A DNA stretch of 64,000 bases. Origin: Micromonospora sp. C31 (lineage in GTDB: Bacteria > Actinomycetota > Actinomycetes > Mycobacteriales > Micromonosporaceae). Location: positions 62,001-126,000 of the forward strand of contig NZ_JAGPXN010000012.1 in NCBI RefSeq assembly GCF_018070575.1. Reading direction: 5' to 3'. The notes beneath the pieces were generated by a model that was not told the origin of the DNA, made no database searches, and saw nothing but the letters and a program-made list of their open reading frames with translations. Position numbers and translations under genes: made by a program. This document shows positions 34,901 through 56,983 of this stretch, one piece after another (within the stretch, counting starts at the first letter, position 1; the number at the start of each line of letters is the position of its first letter).

Positions 34901-37900
34901 CTGGCGCAGCAGCGCCGGCGGGTAGGCCCGGTCGAGCGGCACGACGGTGAGGTTGAGCCGGGCCGCCGCCAGCAGCGCCACCACGTGCTCCACCGACGGC
35001 TCGAAGAACAGGGCGACGTGGTGCCGCCCGCCGGTCGACACCGGATGGTGCCGCGCCAACTCGCCGGCGAGCGCCGAGGCGTACGCGTCGAGGTCGGCGT
35101 AGCTGAGGCGACGGTTCCCGGCGACCAGCGCGGTCGCGGTCGGCTCCGTTCGCACCCGCCGGGCGAAGTCCTCGGCCACGGTGGCCGGCGGCCCGGTGCC
35201 CGAGCCCGCCGACGGGGTACGCGGGCCCCGGCCGGGCTCGGGCAGCCCACTGCGGTAGGGCCGCACCAGCTCGGCCAGCGTGCTCGGGCCGGTGCCGGTC
35301 AACGCGTCCAGGCCGCGCCGGAACAACTCGGCCGCCGCGGCCACGTCGGCGGCGTCGAAGTGGTCGTCGGCGTACTCCCAGAGGCAGTCGAAGCCGGCCT
35401 CGTGCTCGACGACCGAGAGGGTGAGCGGGCACTTGGCGTCGGTCGGCGCCAGCCAGACCGGGCGGGACGCGCAGCCGGGCAGCGCCAGCGCGGAGAAGTC
35501 GGTGTTGTCGAGCACGAAGAGGAAGTCGAACAGCGGCGCGTCGGCGCCGAAGTCGTGGTCGGCGACGGCGTGGGCGAGCGCCACGTCCTGGGCGTCGAGC
35601 ACCGCGCGTACCGCGTCGGCCTGTCGTCGTAGCTGCGCGCGCAGCTCCTCCTGGGGCGCGAGCGCCAGGGGCAGCAGCACCGTGTTGGCGAACATGCCGA
35701 CGCTGGCCTCGAAGTCGCGTACGGGCCGGTTCGCCACCGGGCTGGCGACGCGCGGATGGGTGCGGCCGGTCAGCCCGTGCACCGCCCAGCCGAAGAGCGT
35801 CAGCAGCAGCGGGAAGCGGGTCAGTCCCAGCTCGGCGCCGAGCCGGTCGAGGGCGGCGCGGCGCGCCGGGTCGATCGCGGTCCGGAGCAGGCGGTCGCCG
35901 GTGCCGCCGCGCTGTCGGTGCGGCCGTAGCGGCGCGGCGATCTCGTCCACGGCGGCGTAGTGGCCGCGCAGGGCCTCGCGCTGCGCCCGGTACGCCGGGT
36001 GGGCGAACCAGTCGGCCTGCCACCGGGCGTAGTCCAGCGGGGTCGGGGCGGGCGCGTCCCCGTCCGCGGTCGCGCTCGCGCCGCCGAGCGCCGCCACGTA
36101 CCCGGCCGACAGGTCGCGGAACAACACGTCGAGCGACCAGCCGTCGACGGCGATGTGGTGCAGGTGCAGCAGCAGCACCCCGCCGCCCTCGCGGGCCAGC
36201 CAGTACGCCCGCAGCATGCACGGCTGCCCGAGGTCGAAGGGCGCGGCGAAGAGGGCGCGGGCGCGCTCGCGCCACCCGGCCGCGTCGCCGCCGTCGCCCG
36301 GCTCGCGCCGTGCGGCCGGGTCGCCGTCGTCGTCCCCGGTGGGCTCGCGCCACGGGTCGTAGGGCTCGGCCACCTCCTGGCGCAGCCCTTCGGGGGCGGC
36401 CCGGAAGGCGGTACGCAGCGCCGGATGACGCGCCACCACCCGGCGCAGCGCCTGCCGCAGCGCGGCCACGTCGACCCGGCCGCGCAGCTCGAAGGCGAGA
36501 CCCACGTGGTAGGCGGTGGACGCCGGCGACCGTTGCTGCAACAGCCAGAGCCGCTGCTGCTCGGAGGTGGCCGGCGCGGACCGAAGACCGGTCGGGGGAG
36601 CCGGCGCCGGGTACGCCGGACCGGTCGTGGTGCGGGCCTCCTCGATCGCCGAGGCCAGCTCGGCGAGGTCGCCGCCCAGCACCACCGCCTGCGGCACCTC
36701 GACGCCCCAGCGCCGCTGGATCGCGAAGCGCAGCCGCAGCGCCTTCAGCGAGTCCCCGCCGCTGGCGATCCACCGGTCGCCCGGTCGTAGGTCGGGCACG
36801 CCCAGCACCTCGCCGGCCAGTCCGAGCACCGCCCGCTGCCACGCCGTGCCGAACACCCCGGCCGCGTCGCCGTCGTGCCCTTCGCGGTCGTCGCGTGGGT
36901 GCGGGTGGTCGCGCCCCTCGCGGTCGTCGCGTGGGTGCGGGTGGTCGTGCCCTTCGCGCCAGGGCGGGTCGTCGCGGCGCAGCAGCGCGGCGGAATCCAC
37001 CTTGCCGTTCGCGGTCAGCGGCAGCGCCCCGACCCGGTGGACCCGGTGCGGGCGCAGGTACGGTGGCAGGGTCGCGCCCAGGTGCCGGTCGAACTCCGCG
37101 AACGACAGGTCCGCGGCCGTCACCAGGTACGCCAGCAGCTCGTTCGTCCCGTGCGCCGGGTCCCGCCGGGTGCACACGTACGCCTGCCGGACCCCGGGGT
37201 GGGCGAGGATCTGCCGCTCCACCTCGCCGGGCTCGACCCGGAAGCCCCGCACCTTGACCTGCCGGTCGACGCGACCGACGTACGCGATGGTGCCGGCGGC
37301 GTCGGCGCGCACGAGGTCGCCGGTGCGGTAGTGGCGCCCGGCGGTGTCGTCGAGCCAGGGCAGCCGGACGAAGCGGGCGGCGGTCTCCCCGGGCAGGTTG
37401 CGGTAGCCGGCCGCCAGCGCCGCGCCGCCGAGGTACAGCTCGGCGACCTCGCCCGGCGCGGCGACGCGTTCGCCGTCGACCACCAGGTGCGCGTCGGTGC
37501 CCGGCAGCACCCGGCCGATAGGCACCACCTCCGCGTCGAAGTCGCGGGGGATCGGATGGCACAGGGCGAACGTGGTCGCCTCGGTGGGCCCGTAGACGTT
37601 GTGCAGCCGGGTGCGGCTGGCGGGGTTGTCGCGGTACCAGCGGCGGATCAGCCGGGCGTTGAGCTGCTCGCCGCCGACCAGCACCTGGCCCACGTCGGCG
37701 AAGCAGTGCGGCAGCTCGTCGACCACCGCGTTGAACAGCGCCACCGTGATGAAGAGCGTGTCGATCCGCTCCCGGCGCAGTGCGGCGTCGAGCAGGTGCG
37801 GCGTCGCCACCGTCTCGTCGTCGAGCACGAGGCAGCAGCCACCGGTCAGCAGCGGCACCCAGACCTCGAAGCTGAGCGCGTCGAACGCCGGGTTGGCGAG

Positions 37901-38548
37901 GCTCGCGTAGCGGGCGGGCGGGGTCAGCGCGATGTAGCCGGGCCGGGCCAGCCGCAGGATGCCCGCGTCGCGCACCTCCACGCCCTTGGGGTTGCCCGTG
38001 GTGCCCGACGTGTAGAAGACGAAGGCGACCGGCGCGGGGGCGGCCTCCGGTGCCGGCTCCGCGCCCGCGCCGCGCGGCGCGTCCGCCGACAGCAGCGCGC
38101 CCGGCGGCAGCAGCGCGTCCGGCGGCAGCAGCGCGCCCGGCGGCAGCAGCGCACCCGGCGGCAGCAGCGCGTCCGCCGGCAGCGGCCGGACCCCGTCGGG
38201 CAGCTCGCCGGGCACGTCCGGGCCGTGGACCACCGCCACGGCGGCCGAGTCGCGCAGCATGTGGTCCCGGCGCCCGGGCGGGCTCTGCCGGTCCAGCGGC
38301 ACCACGGTCGCGCCGAGCCGCAGGATGCCCAGCATGACGCAGACCAGCCGCCAGCCGCGCGGCAACTGCACCGCGACCGCCTGACCCGGGCGGGCCCCGG
38401 CCCGGCGCAGGGACCGGGCGACCGTGGCGCTGGCGGCATCCAGCTCGGCGTAGCTCAGGCGCCGGTCGCCCTCGGACACGGCGAGCGCGTCCGGGGTACG
38501 GCGGGCCTGGGCGAGCACGGCGGCGGCCAGACCGGGACCCTGCGCCAT
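28985..38548 (-). CDS. Hybrid NRPS-PKS: A-PCP-C-A-PCP-KS-KR-ACP-TE (no AT)
   Basis: This is a 3187-aa assembly-line protein. It opens directly with an A domain (~1-510; selectivity residues read D-A-F-F-L-G-V-T-F, aliphatic Ile/Val-like), then PCP (ASGGDSLKALRLRF), C (HHIAVDGWS), A (D-V-Q-I-V-A-H-V-V, Pro-like), PCP (HGAGSLDLMRF), KS (~1760-2175; VQAACASSLVAVH, EAHGTGTELGDP, KSQVGHLGAAAG, so all three catalytic residues are present), KR (~2360-2830; GGTGGIGRSI, Ser in YCSSMSAQFGG, Tyr in LDYAATNGL), ACP (LYDLGADSLLLLDLI) and TE (LGGWSFGAWVALGM, His in DTTHYGIV). Between KS and KR there is only the post-AT-type linker, no AT, so a trans-acting acyltransferase is required. Intragenic tandem repeats occur at 36875-36960 and 38091-38180. 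The ATG overlaps the upstream gene's stop. Confidence 0.92.
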   Translation of the reverse strand: MAQGPGLAAAVLAQARRTPDALAVSEGDRRLSYAELDAASATVARSLRRAGARPGQAVAVQLPRGWRLVCVMLGILRLGATVVPLDRQSPPGRRDHMLRDSAAVAVVHGPDVPGELPDGVRPLPADALLPPGALLPPGALLPPDALLPPGALLSADAPRGAGAEPAPEAAPAPVAFVFYTSGTTGNPKGVEVRDAGILRLARPGYIALTPPARYASLANPAFDALSFEVWVPLLTGGCCLVLDDETVATPHLLDAALRRERIDTLFITVALFNAVVDELPHCFADVGQVLVGGEQLNARLIRRWYRDNPASRTRLHNVYGPTEATTFALCHPIPRDFDAEVVPIGRVLPGTDAHLVVDGERVAAPGEVAELYLGGAALAAGYRNLPGETAARFVRLPWLDDTAGRHYRTGDLVRADAAGTIAYVGRVDRQVKVRGFRVEPGEVERQILAHPGVRQAYVCTRRDPAHGTNELLAYLVTAADLSFAEFDRHLGATLPPYLRPHRVHRVGALPLTANGKVDSAALLRRDDPPWREGHDHPHPRDDREGRDHPHPRDDREGHDGDAAGVFGTAWQRAVLGLAGEVLGVPDLRPGDRWIASGGDSLKALRLRFAIQRRWGVEVPQAVVLGGDLAELASAIEEARTTTGPAYPAPAPPTGLRSAPATSEQQRLWLLQQRSPASTAYHVGLAFELRGRVDVAALRQALRRVVARHPALRTAFRAAPEGLRQEVAEPYDPWREPTGDDDGDPAARREPGDGGDAAGWRERARALFAAPFDLGQPCMLRAYWLAREGGGVLLLHLHHIAVDGWSLDVLFRDLSAGYVAALGGASATADGDAPAPTPLDYARWQADWFAHPAYRAQREALRGHYAAVDEIAAPLRPHRQRGGTGDRLLRTAIDPARRAALDRLGAELGLTRFPLLLTLFGWAVHGLTGRTHPRVASPVANRPVRDFEASVGMFANTVLLPLALAPQEELRAQLRRQADAVRAVLDAQDVALAHAVADHDFGADAPLFDFLFVLDNTDFSALALPGCASRPVWLAPTDAKCPLTLSVVEHEAGFDCLWEYADDHFDAADVAAAAELFRRGLDALTGTGPSTLAELVRPYRSGLPEPGRGPRTPSAGSGTGPPATVAEDFARRVRTEPTATALVAGNRRLSYADLDAYASALAGELARHHPVSTGGRHHVALFFEPSVEHVVALLAAARLNLTVVPLDRAYPPALLRQVLGQVDPLCVLLAPGDGPALDAIDDGGRPRHPVVLSRSATPVAASYAGRPLYTLFTSGSTGTPKGVQVGDALLVNLLRWQSGAGGLAGGAATLQFSMLSFDVSFQEIFGTLCGGGTLHLPRPGLRQDMPALLEHLDAAGIERIFLPYVALQLLAEHGVRLGRYPSRLREVVTAGEQLICTDGIRRWFAGLPGARLFNHYGPTETHVVSSLCLDGDPASWPTRPAIGRPVANTWLRVVDPADEVVPPDCPGQLLIGGELVAPCYLDDPALDRARFVELPGLGWFFRSGDQARFDRDGLLHYLGRDDQQVKVSGHRLELGQVEAALLTHPAVVNAVVVRDHPHLVACLQFRAAPPTPEELHAHLAGLLPAYVRVDRFRRLAELPRTASGKLDRRRAATAPGEELRPGGAAPAPVMSALEARLAGLFAEVVGTPIGPDRRFFDHGAGSLDLMRFHLRCAAEGLPLSIPDLFEHVTIRRLARFLAERRAATGPATPDEPAEVASPAAGTAPWTTETASPATEPPPPAAATTRRATGAATTGRDEAAPGPADEAVAVVGMAVRLPGADDLAAFWAMVEAGDRGIEHFAAADGLVGARSQLTGPLGFDPGHFGISRQEARLMDPQQRHLLMSCVEALAHAGIGDPAGRRVGLLASCGENTYFQTMLREADPARLPDSFQLALHHEKDFLATKVAYHLRLTGPAFSVQAACASSLVAVHVAAGLLRQGDSDVMLVGGVLVDPLLSAGYRYQPQHIFSPDGHCRPFSDDAGGTVGASGVGVVVLKPLRLARRDGDTVYAVITGSAVNNDGAEKLGFAAPSVTGQREVIRAALRRSGRVGSDLGYVEAHGTGTELGDPVEVAALRQAFDPGESGRTALASVKSQVGHLGAAAGVVGLVRAVLAVHHGRIPPNVDFRRLNPRLGPDPTPFHIPTKAGPWPVDRPRVAAVSSFGIGGTNAHLVCEAAEPVGPDPATPGPGVPVLVLAGGSAAALRADADRVAAYLTARPEAYARVLRHLQAGRTPGRWRAAAVCPDVTAAVAWLGTATAVEVTPVEAAPVEVTGPAGTPPAVDLVAAWLAGRPIRWPAGPAQPPWDFPPPAFALEDHEFVRAAPATGATRPAGATSSAGATRPGAATSPAGAAPVDQRWPARLPEAEWLHQPHWVRWRHAGADPAARRPETLVVMAAEPLAPAALRALAASHARVVAVTAADGFARLGPDSYRVDPTDPASLGRLLTALTDTGAAAPAAAPSGAVAQGGVEWLHALPLAVDGPVGPDPLAHSYRACVDAPAALLAAVAGLPRRPPLRVWWLSHQAQPVDGDVRRPELGLLAGACEVAPQEGDVESHWLDLPGRDPADWAPALATLLAERTPPPRRLALRAGYWWEQALLPVRPPAAPATRPLPSGPAGYVVLGGTGGIGRSIAGWLLEQGDCRVVLLARRGPLPAELAPWADRVDLVEVDLTETDPDEVVARLGTRRVDGVVHAAGIAAGGLIGRRDAAAMRRATAARTHGALLVERLVAHHRPAFAVYCSSMSAQFGGVGQLDYAATNGLLDGFARHRANDADTTLRISVGWDVWNEVGLARDVLPTDARHRAHLAVGLSVDEGRRLFAQALRLRLPQLLVCTTALARAREFYAPPAGPRAATPAALPRSAADEIGGWLRDWLGTERLDPAASLYDLGADSLLLLDLIDHVKEHFGVSLSLSQLSHRVSLTEVLGLLGEPVHATEPADPAVTVQVWQTGRGRSVLCLVHPVGGDVQAYRSLVSALDPELTVCVIADPALARPGQPAWSLAERAAHYHAALRERFPYDEWRWRLGGWSFGAWVALGMAAEAEAAGQPAEALYLLDPPPPDAAPTFRAYDEQRLAALFAHELGAVTGAGTAATAYADALARCCRANLASMAQHTLPRLAATPGRLWLAGRPTAGLPALAAPQEQARQWRDHLAGLAWHLVDTTHYGIVGTPHVRTVAEAIRAAQATTGPRAAR
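36875..36960. repeat. 36-bp tandem repeat (about 2.4 copies) in an A-PCP linker
   Basis: Two 36-bp units (36875-36910, 36911-36946) differ at two bases and are followed by a partial third. They encode copies of a 12-residue unit rich in His, Asp, Arg and Pro (HPHPRDDREG) between the first A domain and PCP. Such in-frame repeats change linker length. Confidence 0.85.
38091..38180. repeat. 18-bp tandem repeat (five copies) inside an A domain
   Basis: Five consecutive 18-bp units, AGCAGCGCGCCCGGCGGC or close variants, encode six-residue repeats of the form LLPPGA. They lie at about residues 123-152, between core motifs A2 and A3, where A domains normally have a surface loop. Confidence 0.88.
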
Positions 38549-41500
38549 CACGCCTCCCGTACGGCCGGCGTCGTCGGGCGGGCGTCGGAGATCCGGTCCA
38601 CCTCGCTGCGCAGCAGCGCGGCGACCCGCAGCACCACGGCGCTCTCCAGGATGTCCCAGTGGTCGCAGTGCACCTGCTCCAGCCGGAAGTCGGCGTCGCC
38701 GCGCCGACGCCAGAAGGCGCGCACCTCGCGCAGGAAGCCCTCCTCCCGCCCGGCGGTGGCCTGCAACAGCACCAGCCGGGCCGGCGACGCGAGGGCCGAA
38801 TAGTCGCGCATGGTCGACCGGTTGTGGTTGTAGACGCGGTGGTACTGGTCGACCTGCTCGTCGTCGATGCCCGGGTACATCCCGTTGAACTTGATGAGCT
38901 TGTCGCGGAACTCGGCCATGTCCACCGGATCGATCGCGCCGCGGTGGGCCGGGTCGTCCGTGCCCAGGGTGTCGAGCAGGACGACGCTCAGCCCGGGCTG
39001 CCCGGCGAGGGCCAGCCGGCGACCCATCTCGTACGCGACCAGACCGCCGTAGGAGAGCCCGGTGAGCACCACCGGCCCGTCCAGCAGGTGCGCGACCTGC
39101 CCCAGGTACGCCTCGGCCATCGCCTCGACCGTGGGCAGGAACTCCTCGCCCGGGTTCACCCCCGGCGACTGGAGGCCGTACACGCCGAGGGACTCCGGCA
39201 ACGCCTTGGCCAGCGACAGGTAGCAGAACGCGGTGCCGCCGGCCGGGTGCACGCAGATGACCCGGCCGGCGCCGTCGCCCGCCCGGAACTCGATCAGGTT
39301 GCTCGGTGGCCGGCCCGACGCGCCCCGCCGCAGCCGGCCGCCGAGCGCCTCGATCGTCGGGTGCAGCATGATCTCGTGGACCGGCAGCGTCTCGCCGAAC
39401 GCCTCGCCGATGGCGTGGGCCAGCTTGATCGCCGAGATCGACGTGCCGCCCACGTCGAAGAACCGGTCGCCGATGCCGATCTCCGGGTGCAGCAGCAGGC
39501 GCTTCCAGATCTGGTAGAGGGTCAGCTCGATCTGGTCGCGCGGGCTGGCCAGGTTGACCTGCCACGGTGCGCCGGAGCGGGCCAGCCGCAGCACCTCCGC
39601 GCGGTCGAGCTTGCCGTTGGCGGTCAGCGGCAGCCGCGGCAGCTCCACGAAGAGCGACGGGACCATGTAGCCGGGCAACCGTCGCGACAGCGCCTCGCGC
39701 CACTCGCTGACCAGCAGCGGCGCGGCCCCGCCCCGGGCGACGCCGGCGACCAGCCTCGGCTCGCCGGCGGCGTCGGAGTCGACCAGCACCGCCGCCTCGC
39801 GTACGTCCGGCCGGTCCAGCAGCGCGGCCTCGATCTCGCCCAGTTCGACGCGGAAGCCCCGGATCTTGACCTGGCCGTCGCGGCGGCCGAGGTACTCGAC
39901 GTTGCCGTCGGGCAGGAGGCGGGCCAGGTCGCCGGTGCGGTAGAGCCGTTCCCCGGGCACGAACGGGTCGGGCACGAACCGTTCGGCGGTCGCCGTCGGC
40001 CGGCCCAGGTAGCCGCGGGCGACACCGGCGCCACCGATGTGGATCTCGCCGGTCACCCCGACCGGCACCGGCTCCAGCCGCTCGTCGAGCAGGTGGACGC
40101 GGGTGTTGGCCACGGGCCGGCCGATCGGGCACCGCCGGGCCGTCGGCTGCGGGTCGAGGTACGCGGTGCTGTAGACGGTGGTCTCGGTCGGCCCGTACCC
40201 GTTGAGGATCCGCAGCCCGGGCAGGGCCTGCTGGATCCGGTGCAGGGCCTGCTCCGGCAGCGGTTCGACGCCGACCAGCAGTTGGCGCAGCGCCGACCCG
40301 GCCAGCCGGGCCTTCGGGTCCTCGTCGAGCCACCGGACGAAGGCCGGCGGCAGGTAGGCCTGCACGACGCGGTGCTCGCGCAGCCAGCCCGTCAGGGCCG
40401 CCGGGTCGCCGCGCAGTTCCTCGGGCACGAGGTGCAGGGCCCCGCCGGTGGTCAGCGGCAGGAAGATCTCCTGCACCGAGACGTCGAAGCCGACGCTCGA
40501 CCAGAGCGCCGCCGCCTCCCCCTCGGCGGCGCCGAGCTGCGACACCCAGTTCTCGAGCAGGTTCACCACGCCGCCGTGTGCGACCGCGACGCCCTTGGGG
40601 CGGCCGGTCGAGCCCGACGTGTAGATCACGTAGGCCAGGTTGGCCGGGTGCACGACGACGCCGGGCGGGCCGTCGTGACGCCCCTCGGCCTCGACGGCGG
40701 CCAGGTCGCCCTCGCCGAGCACCAGCGCCGGCGCGGCGTCGGCGACCATGCCGGCGAGCCGCTGCGGCGGCAGGGCCGGGTCCAGCGGCAGGTACGCGGC
40801 CCCGGCCTTGAGCACGCCCAGGATGGCGACGACCAGCCCCGCCGAGCGCGGCGCGTGCAGGCCGACCACCTGGTCGGGGCGTACGCCCCGGGCGATCAGC
40901 GCGTGCGCCAGGCGGTTGGCCCGCCGCTCCAGCGTGGCGTAGTCCAGCCGCTCGGCGTCGTCGGCCACGGCGAGCGAGTCGGGGCGCCGCCGCGCCTGTG
41001 CCGCGATCCGCGCCACCACGTCCGCGGGCCCGGTGAGCGGCCGCGCGGTGCGGTTGAGCTCGACCAGCACGCGGTGCCGCTCGTCGGCACCGAGCAGCCG
41101 CAGCGCACCGACCGGCGTCGACGCATCGGCCGCCACCTGGGCGAGCAGGCGGACGAAGTGCCCGGCCAGCCGGGCGACGGTCGCGGCATCGAAGAGGTCG
41201 GTGTTGTACTCGAAGAGGACGTGCAGCTCGTCGGCGTGCTCCAGCACCTCGACCGACAGGTCGAACTTCGCCGCGCCGGTGCTGCTCGACAGGGGCCGCA
41301 GCACCAGGCCCGGCAGCTCCAGCCGGCCGCGCGGGATGTTCTGGAGCACCAGCATCACCTGGAACAGCGGCGAGTAGCTGGTGTGCCGTTCCGGGTTGAG
41401 CGCGTCCACGAGCTGCTCGAACGGCAGGTCGGGGTGGGCGTACGCGTCGAGCAGGTGCCGGCGGACGTCGGCCAGCAGCGCCGCGAAGGGCTGCTCCGCG

Positions 41501-42602
41501 GTCAGCCGGTTGCGGATCACCACCGTGTTCACGAAGTGGCCGATGAGGCCCTCCACGTCGCGGTGGTTGCGGTTGGCGAACGGGGTGCCCACGCAGACGT
41601 CGTCCTGCCCGCTGTGGCGCCACAGCAGCACCGACAGGGTGGCCATGAGCGTCATGAACAGCGTCGCGTCGCCGGCCCGCCCCACCTCCCGAAGCCCGCG
41701 CAGCACCGCCGCGTCCACCGTCGTGCCGTGGGTCTCGCCCCGGTAGCGCTGCACCACCGGCCGGGGCCGGTCGGTCGGCAGGGACAGCAGGGCGGGCGCA
41801 CCGGCCAGCGTCCGCGTCCAGTAGCCGAGCTGGCGCTCCAACTCGCCGCCGCCGAGCTGCCGGCGCTGCCACAGCGCGTAGTCCGCGTACTGCACCGGCA
41901 GCTCGGCCAGCGCGGCGGCCCCGCCCCGCGCGTACGCGCCGTAGAGCGCGGTGACCTCGCCGATCAGGATGCCGACGGACCAGCCGTCGGCCACCATGTG
42001 GTGCACGGTGAGCAGCCAGCGGTGCTCGTCGGGGGCCAACCGGAGCAGGGCGCTGCGCAGCAGCGGACCGGTGGCCAGGTCGAACGGCGCCCGCGCCTCG
42101 GCCTCGGCGGCGTCGTCGGCGCGGCGGGACCGCTCCGGGTCCGGCAGCGCGCTGAGGTCCGTCACCGGCAGGGCGACCGGCACCGCCGGCCGCACCACCT
42201 GGCAGGGCTCCCCGTCGACCAGGGGGAAGACGGTACGCAGCGCCTCGTGCCGGCGTACCACCTCGGTCAGGGCGCGGGCCAGGGCCGGCACGTCCAGGGC
42301 GCCCACGACGTCGAACGCGACCGGGTTGTTGTAGAAGGGGTTGCCGGGCGAGAGCTGGTCGAGGAACCAGAGCTGCCGTTGGGCGAACGCGACCGGCACC
42401 GGCGCGTCGGGCCGCGGCCGGCGGGGGATCGTGTCCGCGTCGGCGCCGGTCAGGATCGCGACCAGCTCCTCCTTGTGCAGCTTGAGATCGGCCAGCAGCT
42501 CGGGCGTGAGGACCTCGCGGGAACCGGTGAGGCGCAGGCGGTCGCCGTCGACCCGCAGCCCCACCGCGTGCCGGTTGAGCGTGTCGAGCAACTCGTAGGC
42601 GT

Positions 42603-42606
<4 letters not shown>
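38548..42606 (-). CDS. NRPS: TubC-type docking-C-A-PCP-TE
   Basis: This is a 1352-aa single-module NRPS. Residues ~1-55 (YELLDTLNRHAVGLRVDGDR...LTPELLADLKLHKEELVAIL) are a TubC-type N-terminal docking domain. Then C (LTVHHMVADGWSVGIL), A (~520-1005; YVIYTSGSTGRPKGVAVAHG, selectivity residues about D-V-Q-A-L-G-G-V-Y, no clear prediction), PCP (FFDVGGTSISAIKL) and TE (LTGLSYGGLVAYEMG with GxSxG; catalytic His in VHCDHWDIL). It starts at GTG 42606 in a GTGA overlap with the thiazole-forming NRPS, so the docking domain probably accepts from that protein. A TE here would release a product before the next protein, which also ends in a TE. Confidence 0.92.
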
Positions 42607-56195
<13,589 letters not shown>

Positions 56196-56311
56196 GTGTG
56201 CCCCCCTGAGTCCCCGCTGGCCCGTCGCGCCGCCTGGCATCGGCCGAAGTGGATCCACATTAGATGACTCGGCCCGCCGGTGACAGGGGCCGACGGACGG
56301 GTCCGCGGACC

Positions 56312-56983
56312 TCAATCCGACACGTCGCGCAGACTTTCGGCCAGCGCCTCGGCCAGCCGTTCGTACGCCGCCCGCAGCACGCGCGCCGCGCCCGCCGTGC
56401 CGGCCCGGTTCGCCGCCGCCAGGGCGTACGCGCGCACCAGGGCGGCCGGGTACGCCTCGGCGTACGCCGGCCCGTCGGCCCGCGCCAGGGCGGGTGCCAG
56501 CGCGTCGGCGTTCGCGATGGCGTTGGCGTCGGCGAACGCCTCCGCGTTGGCCCCGGTGCTCAGGTCGGCGTAGTGCGCGGCGAACCCGGTCGCCTCGTCG
56601 GGGCCGTAGCCGTTGGCCCGCGCGTACGCGTCGGCGTTGGCGTACGCGACCGCCCGGGCCTCGGCGTACGGGTAGGCGGCCCGGTACAGCTCGCGCAGGG
56701 CGGGCCGGAGCGCGGCGTGCCACTCGTGCGCCCCGGGCCGGTCCCCGGCCAGCGCCCGTCGGTGCAGCTCACCGACCAGCCGGCCGGCGTCACCGCCCGG
56801 CGTCGAGGCGAGCACGCGCGCGTGCCAGTCGTACACCACGCGGAACGGCACCCGGCTGGCGAGCCGGTCGAGTTCGACGTCCACCCGCCGCCGCCAGCCC
56901 GGCGGGGTGGCCGGCTCGTGGCCCTCGGTGAGCGCGGCGAGCACCGCCGCCAGCCAGTCCGGCGGCCCCGGCGGACCGCTCAC
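56312..56983 (-). CDS. Ala/Tyr/Asn-rich protein of unknown function inside the NRPS operon
   Basis: This is a 223-aa protein from GTG 56983, in a GTGA overlap with the stop of the upstream C-A-PCP gene. The N-terminal half is an ordinary helical sequence (WLAAVLAALTEGHEPATPPG, VPFRVVYDWHARVLASTP). The second half is highly biased: runs such as AVAYANADAYARANGYG, ANAEAFADANAIANADALAP and AYAEAYPAALVRAYAL place Ala at about every second position with Tyr/Asn/Asp between. No signal peptide, membrane helix or known domain. It is coupled to NRPS synthesis and conserved position suggests a structural or regulatory role in the assembly line; I do not recognise the family. Confidence 0.72.
   Translation of the reverse strand: MSGPPGPPDWLAAVLAALTEGHEPATPPGWRRRVDVELDRLASRVPFRVVYDWHARVLASTPGGDAGRLVGELHRRALAGDRPGAHEWHAALRPALRELYRAAYPYAEARAVAYANADAYARANGYGPDEATGFAAHYADLSTGANAEAFADANAIANADALAPALARADGPAYAEAYPAALVRAYALAAANRAGTAGAARVLRAAYERLAEALAESLRDVSD

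Noticed and set aside
36875..38180. Repeats considered as a possible CRISPR array
   Set aside because: The units are directly adjacent without spacers, in frame and inside coding sequence.
56196..56723. Upstream extension of the four-module NRPS reading frame
   Set aside because: It overlaps the coupled Ala-rich gene and has no C-domain-related or docking-like sequence; the SD-supported start lies at 56195.
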